Part shown: positions 30,843-41,143 of the stretch, in pieces
Layout: every line of letters begins with the position of its first letter
Numbering within the stretch: position 1 is the stretch's first letter
Origin: Zygnema cylindricum
Lineage: Eukaryota > Streptophyta > Zygnematophyceae > Zygnematales > Zygnemataceae
Assembly (NCBI GenBank): GCA_037447655.1
Contig: JBBHKE010002690.1
Location: forward strand, 44,098-108,097
Direction of reading: 5' to 3'
Length of the DNA stretch: 64,000 nucleotides
The notes under the pieces: model-generated
The model's input: the letters and a program-made list of their open reading frames with translations, nothing else
Databases searched by the model: none
What the model was told of the DNA's origin: nothing
Position numbers and translations under genes: made by a program

Positions 30843-31995
30843 ACAATGCATAGAGAGAGAGAGGAAAAGGGATAAAGAGGGAGAAAAAGTAAAAGAGGAA
30901 GAATAAGGAGGAAGAGGGAGAGAGAAAGATGAAAAAACATGGTGAGCTATGCACTTACCCAAATAAACCCAAAAAATATAGCGACGATAATGGCGCCCAC
31001 TTTGTTGTTATTCCGCCATATTATTGTCTACCCTAATACCGATATAAACCATAAAAAGAGGTATGGGGTATTGGATGTGGCAATACTAAGCGAGGCAGCG
31101 GGGCGACAATCCGTATCTTGCCCTAAAAATGGCGACGTCATGTGAAAATGGTTATGCGAGGTTCAAAAGTCACACACTAGGAGATGAGGATGCAGTTGGG
31201 ATTAGTCAAAACACAAAATCTTTTTTTTGTGTTTAGTCCGCATTTGCTGCTGGTTTGTTATCAATTCTCGTTTTCAAGGCGCCGCGTTTTTCCATTCTAA
31301 ATTTTGTAACTTTACCCTAATATTTACACAATATGACACTAATTTGCCGTCGTTCTACGAAACATAACCCATTTTAGGGTGAAACGTAACTCTAATACGC
31401 GTCTCTTTCGTTTAAAGGTCTGGTATTACTGTTATGTTTCCCTTAAACCCGGTAATACTGTAAATATATACTATATTGATTTCGCAATATCTCAAATAGT
31501 GTTAAAACAGTAACATATTAGACTCAACTTTCCGCGACTATCAACATGTGTAAGTATACAACAATATGCTTACGTAACATGGTCAGTTTTAAGCATGTGA
31601 ACATGTTATCCCTTCACATTCTCAAACACAAAAATGAACGACTGAACATATGCGAACGCTTATTTTGGAAACTCGACTCCACTATTTTTGAAAGCGCAAC
31701 TCTGTATGCGACCGACATAAGTTAACACCAATACGGTATGGATCACGGTAATGAAGTACACTGTTGTACGAACAAACTACTTTCGTACACCATACTATTC
31801 ATGAATAGAGTACGGTTATACCATTGACTCTAATTTACAACAACCGTATTTAACGTCAAAGATAAATTAGATTCATTCACTCTATTTTGAGTATCAATGT
31901 CAAAATTTTGGGGTGCCAATATAGTGTACATAAGGCTAATAACAATTCACGGTGTAGCAAAGAGGTATAAGATCACTTTATAGTACGGTAAAGTT
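30843..31995. repeat. Repeat D, copy 3
   Basis: Begins in the GA-rich segment (GGACAATGCATAGAGAGAG) and continues to about 31960, then a short tail up to the copia LTR at 32001. 31186-31889 appears identical to copy 2. Confidence 0.8.
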
Positions 31996-32364
31996 GTATT
32001 TGTTGTTCTACAACCACCGGTGCAGGTGGAGGAGCAGCAGTAGTAGTAGAAGTAGACATGATTCACTCTCAGAAGCTATCAAGAATCCTACCAAACAACT
32101 GTTCTTAAGTGCTCACCAATTCTTATACAAGCATCCAAACTTCAAAAGACTCTATCAGAATATAGAGTAGCATAAACACTGATAACTCCCAAAGTTATAG
32201 CACAATTGACCCGACAACACTCAAGATATAATACTCAGAAGTTTCCCAAAAACTGTTTGCAGTTTTACTACTTGGAAGTCTAGATACATAATATGTTATG
32301 AGTCCTAAGTCTTATACTTGTGTTGAACTGGCAATACCAGTGTACTTGAGAGGTACGTTAAACC

Positions 32365-32462
32365 ACCAAGCTACCACTAATCTGTCAAGCTACCATTGAG
32401 CTATCACTAAGTTACCACTGAGCTATCACTAAGCTACCACTGAGCTATCACTAAGCTACCTA
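32365..32462. repeat. 22-bp tandem repeat in copia-1b LTR
   Basis: About four units of GAGCTATCACTAAGCTACCA-type sequence, alternating GCTATCACTAA and GCTACCACTGA. Confidence 0.8.
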
Positions 32463-32595
32463 GAATCGTATCTATCGTAGTTGCTCTATCCTGTACAGAA
32501 TCACATTAAGAATATCAGACGGTGCGTTGTCCGTACAAACCATATCAAATATAATCATGGTTGCGTTGTCATGTTTGTGTTGCAGCTTCGCTGCA

Positions 32596-32795
32596 GCGTT
32601 GCTCTGCTGTATAGCAGCTGCTCTGATGTATAGCAGCTGCTCTGCTGTATAGCAGCTGCTCTGCTGTATAGCAGCTACTCTGCTGTATAGCAGCTGCTCT
32701 GCTGTATAGCAGGTGCTTTGCTGTATAGCAGCTGCGCTGCTCTCTTGTATAGCAGCTGCGCTGCTCTGTCTGTATAGCAGCTGCGCTACTCTAAG
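32596..32795 (-). repeat. CAGCTGC minisatellite in copia-1b U3
   Basis: About ten units of 19-25 bases built on TGTATAGCAGCTGC and CTCTGC. Each full unit contains the palindrome CAGCTG. A related array is in the LTR fragment at 62311-62640. Confidence 0.88.
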
Positions 32796-32821
32796 ACTGA
32801 AAGCTTTCCAAAAAGACAACA

Positions 32822-32836
32822 CTCCCCTAAAGCTTT
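32822..32836 (-). other. Polypurine tract of copia-1b
   Basis: On the minus strand AAAGCTTTAGGGGAG, identical to that of copia-1, directly before the LTR start. Confidence 0.88.
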
Positions 32837-32985
32837 AGACTCAGTATCCCGGCGCAGTTGCGGTGATAAACTAGCGCAGCATCGCAGCATAGCAGTATAA
32901 CAATTAGGAAGTCACCCTGTCCCATTACCTCACAATAGTGGAATTATCGCAGAGTGACAGCATAGCAGTGCTGCAATTCAACTAT

Positions 32986-35050
32986 TCACTTTAATCCTAC
33001 TGCGTTCCTACAATACTTCAACTTAGGAGCAGGAAGGGCTTTAGTGAGCATATCAGCAATTATTTTTGCATCTGGCAAATAACATAATTTAATCACTCTA
33101 GAGAACACCTTTTCTCTTACAAAGTGTAATCGTACATCCATGTGCTTGCTTTTGAAGTGATGACTCGAGTTAGAAGCATTGGCAATGGCAGCTTGATTAT
33201 CACACCAGATCACCTGTGGACCAACTTGCATGTATCCTAGTTCTTGTAATATGGATTTTACCCATAAGAGTTCTTTAAGGGCCGAGCTTGCTGCCATATA
33301 ATCTGACTCCATTGTCGACTGTGCTGTAACCTTTTGAAGTTTGCTGCTCCAACAGCAAGTATCGTTCCCAATTTGTAGAACGAATCCCGTGGTGGATTTT
33401 CGGCTTGGCATGTCGCCATAGCTTGCATCACTCCATGTTTGCAGCTTGACTTCTCCTCCGCCTAGAGTGAGTTTGAGATCTTTAGTTCCTGCCAAATATC
33501 TTAAGACTATCCTTGCTGCATCAAGATCAGATTTTCTCGGATTTTCTAGACTCCTGCTCAGTACCCCGACTGCTGCAGCAATGTCAGGACGGGTACAGTT
33601 CATGAAATATATTAAGCTTCCCACTATCACTATATAAGGCATTATTGTCATAGGATCATTCTCCCCTGCCTCTAAATACTCGCTAACAATGACACCTGGT
33701 TCTGTCTCTTCTCCCTCTAACTTCTGCCGAAACTCCATTGGAGTTAGACATCCTTTTGCCCCCCGCATTCTGTACTCATCCAACATGTTTCCAATAGCCT
33801 CTTTTTGAGTCAATTTTATTATTTTCCTATTTCTGTCCCTCTCTACGTGGATACCCAAAATATATTTTGCCTCACCGAGGTCTTTCATCTCGAACCGTGA
33901 GTTTAGAGCGGTTTTGATTTTGTTAATTTCAGCCATTGATTTGCTAATTAATAGCAAATCATCTACATATACTGCTATATAAACTATCCCATTTTCACCC
34001 TTTAAAACGTAGACAGAGTGATCAGAACTTATCTTTTGAAATCCTAGACTAGTCTAGAATTCATCAAACTTTATATTCCACTGTCCGGGGGCCTGTTTTA
34101 GGCCGTACAAAGATTTAAACAACTTGCATACTAAGTGCTCTTTTCCTGGTTCCACATACTTTTCAGGCTGCTGCATGTAAATGGTCTCTTCTAGTTCTCC
34201 ATGCAAAAAGCCGTCTTTACATCCATCTGATGTATTTCCATATCTTCTATAGCAGCTAGAGACAGCAAAATCCTAACTGTTGGAAACCTTACAACCGGAG
34301 AAAATGTTTCTTCAAAATCGATTCCTTCTTTTTGATTGTACCCCTTCGCCACAATTCTGGCCTGATAGCGTTCAATGGTGTTATCGGGATTTAACTTCAC
34401 CTTGAATACCCATTTGCTGCCGATTGCTTTTCGGTCTGGAGGAAGGTCGACAAGCTCCCATGTTTGAGCCTCCATGATCGACTTCATTTCGTCGTTTGCC
34501 GCCTCAATCCAGTGATTCCGCTCTGGCGATGAGAAGGCCTCTTGGATGGTCAAGGGCTCCCCTGAGACTGCCGAGTCGGCAAAGTGAGAGCTTGCTTGCA
34601 GGCGGCTACTTGATCTTCTTCCCCCCAGATATTCTAAGGCTGAGATTGTCGGATGCCGCACATTGCGCTGATTGCGCTGATTGCGCTGGTTGCGCTGGTT
34701 GCGATCCGTGTGTATTGACTGCTCTTGGTCCATCTGGACCCGAAGGTGGTGAGGAATTTGGAGAGAGGCTGACTCCGGAGTCATTACCGGAGTTTGTGGA
34801 ATCTGCGGGACAATTTCCTGCATGCAATCTAAGATGACATACTTCGTACTTTTTGGTGCTTTTGCTTTTCTGTCATTTGAAATAAATCTATGGAGTCTAG
34901 TTCATCTTTAACAATGATGTTTCTAGCTACAACGATTTTCTGCCTTTCAAACACAAAGACTCTATAACCTTTTGAGTGATCATCATATCCTAACAGAATA
35001 CCCGGTATTCCCTTCGGTTCCATTTTCCATCTATCTTTAGACGTATCCAA
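32986..35050 (-). pseudogene. pol: Pol of copia-1b: integrase C-terminus, RT and RNase H (few defects)
   Basis: The best-preserved pol in the window. Integrase C-terminus at 35050-34829 (GILLGYDDHSKGYRVF), linker and RT start at 34823-34191 ([54 protein letters not shown]). RT continues through YVDDLLL near 33960, and RNase H at 33957-32986 is fully open with WSDASY, CDNQAAIA and HMDVRLHFVREK. Defects seen: a frame change near 34825, a one-base loss at GCTTTTTGCATGG near 34195, and a TAG near 34055 in the RT. The N-terminal integrase, protease and gag are absent; the element is cut at 35050. Confidence 0.92.
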
Positions 35051-35071
35051 TAGGGTTTTTTAGCAATCTTT

Positions 35072-36152
35072 CGGTATTTCTGTATAGCAGCTGCGCTACT
35101 CTAAGATTGAAAGCTTTCCAAAAAGACAACACTCCCCTAAAGCTTTAGACTCAGTATCCCGGCGCAGTTGCGGTGATAAACTAGCGCAGCATCGCAGCAT
35201 AGCAGTATAGCAATTAGGAAGTCACCCTGTCCCATTACCTCACAATAGTGGAATTATCGCAGAGTGACAGTATAGCAGTGCTGCAATTCAACTATTCACT
35301 TTAATCCTACTGCGTTCCTACAATACTCAACTTAGGAGCAGGAAGGGCTTTAGTGAGCATATCAGCAATTATTTTTGCATCTGGCAAATAACATAATTTA
35401 ATCACTCTAGAGAACACCTTTTCTCTTACAAAGTGTAATCGTACATCCATGTGCTTGCTTTTGAAGTGATGACTCGAGTTAGAAGCATTGGCAATGGCAG
35501 CTTGATTATCACACTAGATCACCTGTGGACCAACTTGCATGTATCCTAGTTCTTGTAATATGGATTTTACCCATAAGAGTTCTTTAAGGGCCGAGCTTGC
35601 TGCCATATAATCTGACTCCATTGTCGACTGTGCTGTAACCTTTTGAAGTTTGCTGCTCCAACAGCAAGTATCGTTCCCAATTTGTAGAACGAATCCCGTG
35701 GTGGATTTTCGGCTTGGCATGTCGCCATAGCTTGCATCACTCCATGTTTGCAGCTTGACTTCTCCTCCGCCTAGAGTGAGTTTGAGATCTTTAGTTCCTG
35801 CCAAATATCTTAAGACTATCCTTGCTGCATCAAGATCAGATTTTCTCGGATTTTCTAGACTCCTGCTCAGTACCCCGACTGCTGCAGCAATGTCAGGACG
35901 GGTACAGTTCATGAAATATATTAAGCTTCCCACTATCACTATATAAGGCATTATTGTCATAGGATCATTCTCCCCTGCCTCTAAATACTCGCTAACAATG
36001 ACACCTGGTTCTGTCTCTTCTCCCTCTAACTTCTGCCGAAACTCCATTGGAGTTAGACATCCTTTTGCCCCCCGCATTCTGTACTCATCCAACATGTTTC
36101 CAATAGCCTCTTTTTGAGTCAATTTTATTATTTTCCTATTTCTGTCCCTCTC
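35072..36152 (-). pseudogene. pol: Second, near-identical copy of copia-1b 3' part
   Basis: Repeats 32762-33843 with only a handful of differences: a one-base loss near 35328, and TAG for Trp at 35515-35517 in VIWCDNQ. It holds an LTR start, the polypurine tract (35132-35146), RNase H and the end of RT. Read on the minus strand, this fragment's LTR runs for about 50 bases and is then joined to the integrase of copia-1b through a short unrelated piece (35051-35071). On the right it is cut by a family-2 LTR at 36153. Confidence 0.9.
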
Positions 36153-37316
36153 TGTTGATATTTGAGTATTTTCTAGGTCTGTATTATAATAGGAAAAATG
36201 TAGAGGCGGTCTACCTCTAACTCCCTTTACCAAGCCCCCACACTTGTTGTAGTCACTGAAGGCTGGGTAGGGTGATAGGGCCATGGCTGCCTAAAGCTTT
36301 GTAGCAGACAGTTAGCAGAAAATAGATGGGTTTACTAAAAGTGTTGACGGACCCAGGAATTGATCCTGGTACCTGCCGTCCGTCAATGTAGCCGTTAGCT
36401 TTGTCCGTTTAGTCTAGGACTAGTGCTAGGACATATAGGGTTTGATAAATATATAAATATGTACACGTAGACGAATTCATTTAACGGCGCAAAAAGATCC
36501 TTAGTACATAGAAACAGTTTAGTGAAGTATGGTTTACGCGAAACTGATACAGCGCATTTGTTTCGACGGCGAAACAAATACCGCGCACTTATTTTCGACG
36601 GGTAAGAATGGATACCAGATTTAATCGACGGTCGTGGTGCTAGCCGAGATTCCGGAATGGTCGCCTTGGCGTTTTCTGACGCCGCCACTCCGGATGACAC
36701 GTGGAAATGCGCTGGAGGATTGCGGAATCTCCAGAGCGCAAGATAACAAGTTTGGGTGTGACATTTGTCACTCGTATGGTCTTGTCGTACAATTTCCGTA
36801 CAGAAAGTACTCCGGCGCCTGTACTTTTATGTACGGTACAGTCCTGTGATTGGCGCCGTACTTCAGTAGAAGGGGTTTAGAGAGGGACTAGAACTTAGAA
36901 TATTTCTGGTAGGTAGATGCCTCTCCCAGAGAGCACCTTGTATAAATGGCAAACTTTGGCCAGCCATAACTATCAACTCAGTTGACCAATTTCAGTGATT
37001 TTTGTTGCTGCGGACTCAGGGGAGTCCAGGCTATACAGGGGTGTAGTCGGTCAGAGTTTTTGCATGCCTGGGTGGCTGCATTTCTAAGGGAAAGTCAAAG
37101 TGGGGGAATGTGTCCAAATCTCATATTCTAACTTTGCATTCTGTGGTGGAACTGAGCACACATAAAGTCTTACTTCACAGGGGTGAAGCTTTAATGGGTT
37201 TATGATTGTCAAGGGGTCAATCATTTGGGTTTATATAAACTTGGAGTCGGCACTATCTAGATTAGCTTCATTTGGACCTGCGAATTCTGTGTGGCAATGG
37301 AGCCCATAGAATTTCA
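36153..37316 (+). repeat. Family-2 LTR inserted into copia-1b copy
   Basis: Complete from TGTTGATATTTGAG to CATAGAATTTCA. Contains the U3 hairpin (36345-36385), the GTAC dyad (36804-36827), a TATA box (36941-36946) and the Gag-type ATG at 37297. The flanks CTCTC and CGGTC do not match, so it is not a simple solo LTR; recombination with another element or later rearrangement is likely. Confidence 0.88.
36941..36946 (+). promoter_or_regulatory. TATA box of family-2 LTR
   Basis: TATAAA in CTTGTATAAATGGC, same context as 17768. Confidence 0.65.
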
Positions 37317-38177
37317 CGGTCTCAGTAAACGTAAAATACGTAAAACGATACGTAATACGTTTTCTGAAGGCCTTTGTTGAGTTGTTCCTGAAAGCCGCCC
37401 TTGTTCCATTGTGTCGTGTCGGTAACCGACTTATATCTGCGTGGCACATTTTGGTTGGTTCGACGAAGTATATTATTACGATTCTTCATTTCTACAAAGA
37501 TTCTTTACAAAGAATCTTTGTCTTTACAAATACTCTTTGACATCAAAGTGTGAATGCAATATCTGTACTGTACTGTACCAGCGGAGGTAAAAATCGACTC
37601 CTACGAGGTGTTCGATAAAATCGACTCCTACGAGGTGTTCGATAAAATCTGTACGGGCAGACGAAACATAGGATTTGTAAAAGCGTACGGAAATGTGAGA
37701 CTGGTTGTTGCCAATGGCACCACGAGCGTGAAAGAATATCCTCCGTCAAAGATTTTCTCACGGCTTCGTCAAAGATTTTCTCACGGCTTCCGGTGGCCTC
37801 GCATCCACCCTGCCGGAAGGCACATGGCCTATGCCACGTGTAACCACTTCAGGCTCTTAATTCTGTACGTGTACTTAATTTACAGTATAGATATTCAGCG
37901 CGGATAACTATTACGGAAAAAACCCAAATTAGAGTTATTGATAAATTAGATTAAAATTTCTTTTTGAAAAAAAAAAATTACCCAGATTAGAATTAATAAC
38001 TCTATTTTTATTTTTTCATTTTTTTTACTCTAATTATTTCTCTACTCTAATTACGATTCGTGGTGAACCTCATTTTTTACCAAATGTAACTTCACATTAA
38101 AGTGCAAATCACCTAATCAGACGCGGCGGTCGGGAGTGTACAACAACACCGTACAGTACTTCTGTACCAAAGCAACC
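37317..38177. other. Intergenic stretch with short direct and inverted repeats
   Basis: No gene recognised. It holds a perfect 12-bp inverted repeat with a 2-base spacer at 37495-37520 (arm CAAAGATTCTTT), a 27-bp direct duplication at about 37597-37650, a 23-bp duplication at about 37746-37791, and a T/A-rich patch at 37950-38060 with repeated CTCTAATT. Confidence 0.6.
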
Positions 38178-38252
38178 ACTCGTCCATACGAAGGACCACT
38201 CAAACCGTACACTCGTCAATACAAAGGACCATTGAAACCGTGATTATATAAA
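38178..38252 (+). promoter_or_regulatory. Promoter-like: two 33-bp repeats and a TATA box
   Basis: Units begin ACTCGT at 38178 and 38211 (33 bases apart) and are followed at once by TATATAAA at 38245-38252. GTAC motifs precede it. A transcript would start near 38280. The candidate gene start is 530 bases downstream, with an upstream ATG at 38411, so the link is uncertain. Confidence 0.4.
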
Positions 38253-38480
38253 ACAGGACGTTAAGTACAGTACGTGCTACAGACGCACTTCATAACCACC
38301 AACCAAAGGAACCAACATTATTAAATTGACATCCACAGTGACACAGATTCACTCAGCATAATAACAGAATCAGCCTTGAAATATTGTTGGAGTGCGCAGT
38401 TTCGGTCGCTGATGCGGCGGAGGCCTCCAGCCTGCTCGCTTTCTCGTGGAAGAAGAACGCGCGGCGGGGAGATACTCACT

Positions 38481-38650
38481 TTGATTCGTTTATAGATTTA
38501 CCGTACTTCTGTTTGATTCATTTAAAGATTTACCGTACTTAAATTTGATTCATTTATAGATTTACCGTACTTTACCGTTCTTCTCTTTTGATTCATTTAA
38601 AGACCGTACCGTACTTTACTTCTGATTCATTCAAAGGCCGTACCGTACTT
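38481..38650. repeat. Short tandem repeat, TTGATTCATTTA...CCGTACTT
   Basis: Five imperfect units of 32-42 bases, each with GATTCATT and CCGTACTT, in the putative 5' leader region of the candidate gene. Confidence 0.75.
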
Positions 38651-38805
38651 CGAAAGCTGCTCACCACAAACGAAAAAGGAAGAAACTTCTTCCGCCGTCC
38701 AAAACCCTAACGGAACTGCAAAATGGATCTCACTGAAACAACACTGCCACGTGGCCTTTGATTTACAAATACGTGGCCTGTCCGTGTGACGTGGCGAGTG
38801 CAGCC

Positions 38806-39111
38806 ATGGTGGTCGCCATGGCCATAGCAACAGTGCTGATGATAGTGTGTCACGTCGCACTCGTAATGGGAGATTACTTTGGAGACATGCCGGAGCCAGA
38901 CAGTACGTTTTCCCTCCTTCGACCTTCCTTTTCCCATTCTTTTATGCAGTCTCACGTGCGAAAAACTTTCGCTCCTCTGACGCCTCTCTTTCGATCACTG
39001 CGCCACAGAGTCGGCTCTGGAGGTGGTGAAAGCGGCCGTCACGAACTTTCCGGAGATCCGATGTGATGGACAGCATTTCTCCTGCGATGATTCCGGTCGC
39101 GTGTTTCGAGT
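38806..39111 (+). CDS. Candidate first two exons of a secreted or membrane protein gene
   Basis: Exon 1 (38806-38902) starts at GCAGCCATGG, a strong start context. It encodes a hydrophobic N-terminus (VVAMAIATVLMIVCHVALVM) that looks like a signal peptide or anchor, then DYFGDMPEPD. A 106-base intron (38903-39008) would run from GTACGT to a pyrimidine-rich tract ending CCACAG. Exon 2 (39009-39111) keeps the phase and reads SALEVVKAAVTNFPEIRC and HFSCDDSGRVFRV, followed by a good donor GTGAGT. The pattern of a short helix, paired cysteines and GRV recalls the cap of leucine-rich-repeat proteins, but this is only a resemblance. Later exons are not seen; downstream is degenerate repeat and an assembly gap. 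Earlier in-frame sequence to 38758 also lacks stops. Confidence 0.4.
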
Positions 39112-39419
39112 GTGAGTGATTGGCAATGCGTGCACTCTCTGGTCTGATGATTTCGCACTGAATTGCATACGGAATTCTGCACGGAATTCCGAATTCTGGT
39201 TCATAAATTCTCAACAATCTCCGCTCTCATGCGCTTACGCCTGGGCGTTAGTGACTGATAGGATCGGTCTCACACATACCGGATTGCGCATTACACTCAC
39301 AGACACACACAAGCGGAAACTTACAAACAAAGTTAATTCAGAAAACATAAATTTCACCATACTCATGCATCAAGCCAAAGCTTTTCTCACACTCTCACTC
39401 CTACAAAATTGTCTTGTTT
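39112..39419. other. Possible intron start; no gene recognised
   Basis: Begins with GTGAGT and contains a cluster of GGAATTC-type repeats near 39170-39200 and a CACACA patch near 39300. No coding signal that I trust. Confidence 0.4.
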
Positions 39420-40894
39420 TCTTCTCAACACTTAGGGCGCTTAGGCGTTTTAGGTTTTTTTTTAGGGTTTAGCGTTTTTTTGTTTCAGTCCTTTTTTGGG
39501 TTTTTAATGTTATAAGGGTTCTTCAAGTTTTTTTAACATTTTAGGGTTCTTAGCGTCACAAAATTTCTAGGGTTTTAGGGTTTTAAAGTGTCTTGGGTTT
39601 TAAATATTTTTAGGGTACGTTTTTTATAGATAGTGTCTTTAAGGTTTTAAGGGTTTGAACGTTTTCTAGTTTTTTATGTTTTTTCAGCATTCAAGTCTTC
39701 TATGGTTATTGTGGCTTTTTGGGTTTGAGTTGCAAAGGTGCTTAGTGATTTGAGAGATTATGATTTTTAGATTTCTGGCTTTTTTGACAACTTTAAGGAT
39801 TTTATGTTTTTTATGGTTTTTAGGGTTTTAAGGTAGTAAGATTTCTATAATTTTAGTTGTCCCAAGAGTTTTAGTGTCCTTACGTGCTTATAGTTTTTAG
39901 GGTATTCATGATTTTTGTAGAGTGTATTTTTTTTGAGGTTCTTATTGTTTTTAGGGTTTGGAGGGTTTTATAATTTCGGGGTTGTTTGTAGGGTTTTTAG
40001 GGTTGAGGATTATAGGGGTTTTAGGGATCTATCGTTTTTAACGTTTTAACATATTTAAAGCCTCTAGGGGTTCCCACTTTTTGTAGGGTTCTTAGGGTTC
40101 ATCAGGTTCTTAGGGTTATTGGCATTTCTAGGATTTTAAATATTTTAGGTTTAGAAGACATTTCAATTTTAGTGTTTTAAGGGTCTTAGAGCTTCTACAA
40201 TCTTTGGGATTTTAGGATTTTTACAGCATAGATTTCAGGGCTTCTGTTCAGGGAGGTTTTCGGATTTTTATAATTTTTAGGATTTTGTGAAATTCTTGAG
40301 CTGTTTGAGCTGTTACTTTTATATTTTTTTAAGTTTCTTGAGTCTCAAGATTTTTTGTTTTTTTTTATTGAAATTTTTAAAGGTTTGCTTTGTATTGAGA
40401 GTTTTTAGAGCCTTTTGGATTTTCTGACCATCAATGTTTTGAGGATTTTCATTTTTATGGTTTTTATGTTTTTTAGTATTCAAGGTTTTGAGGGTTTTCA
40501 GAGTTTTCACGACTTATTTCAGTGTTCTTTTGCATGTTCTTAGGGTTATTACTGTTTTGTGTTTGTACGGTTTTTGAGTTTTCATGGTTTTTAGGGTTTT
40601 AAGGGCTGTAAGGTCCTTAGGGTTTTATTATTTTTAGAATATGTCATTATTGGGATTCTTGTACGTTTTCTTGTGACTTTATTCAGCACTTTTGAGACTT
40701 TTGGGAGTTTTGGAACTTATGATTTTTTGTATTTTTGGTATTTTTACTTTTAGGAGTTTTGTAACTACCAGTCTTTTAGGTTTTCCGAGATTTTTGAGAG
40801 TTATGTTTCGTTTGGAAATTTTTAAAGTTATTTTTTTTTGTTTTTTAGAACTCTGAGTTCTTTGAATTTTTTTATATTTTCATTGTCGAGTTTG
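39420..40894. repeat. Degenerate TTTAGGG-like repeat block
   Basis: About 1.5 kb in which the plus strand is made of T and G with few C, and AGGGTTTT, TTTTAGGG and close variants recur at irregular spacing. It is consistent with decayed interstitial plant telomere-like repeats or a related simple satellite. The minus-strand Lys/Asn-rich frame at 40319-40510 is a translation of this repeat and not a gene. Ends at the assembly gap. Confidence 0.75.
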
Positions 40895-40904
40895 NNNNNN
40901 NNNN
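40895..40904. other. Assembly gap (10 N)
   Basis: Ten consecutive N. A round 10-N gap usually marks a join of unknown size, so the two sides may not be adjacent. Confidence 0.99.
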
Positions 40905-41143
40905 CAATCGTTATTGTTCTTAACAATGGATTTAATGTGTTTGTCAATCGGTATTGCTTTAACAATAGATTTAATATGCTTGTAAATCGCTATTGTTCTT
41001 AACAATGGATTTAATGTGTTTGTCAATCACTATTGTTGCTACCAATGGATTGAATGTGTTTGACAATCGCTATTGTCCTTAACAAAAGTTTGAATGTGTT
41101 TGACAATCGCTATTCTCATTAACATTGGATAAAATGTGTTTGA
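40905..41143. repeat. Second 40-bp satellite, six units
   Basis: Six units of about 40 bases with the core ATTGTTCTTAACAAT (a 6-bp dyad with 3-base spacer) and the ending ATGTGTTTG. It passes directly into the main satellite at ATTATCGCTAACAG. Both share the 40-base period and the heptamer ATCGCTA. Confidence 0.88.

Larger units (their letters stand above)
32001..32821 (-). repeat. 3' LTR of copia-1b
   Basis: Minus-strand start TGTTGTCTTTTTGG (32821) and end GTAGAACAACA (32001). The end includes the Gag-start region (ATG TCT ACT TCT), as in copia-1. U3 holds a CAGCTGC-rich minisatellite and, farther on, a 22-bp tandem repeat. The flank GTATT (31996-32000) would be half of a target duplication. 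Confidence 0.9.

Noticed and set aside
32472-32822. Ala/Gln-rich 116-codon frame on the minus strand.
   Set aside because: It is the U3 minisatellite of an LTR read in one frame.
40319-40510. Lys/Asn-rich frame on the minus strand.
   Set aside because: It is the complement of the T/G-rich degenerate repeat; periodic KTLKTL reflects the repeat.
39420-40894. A functional chromosome end.
   Set aside because: TTTAGGG words are irregular and never form a long perfect run, and sequence continues after the gap.
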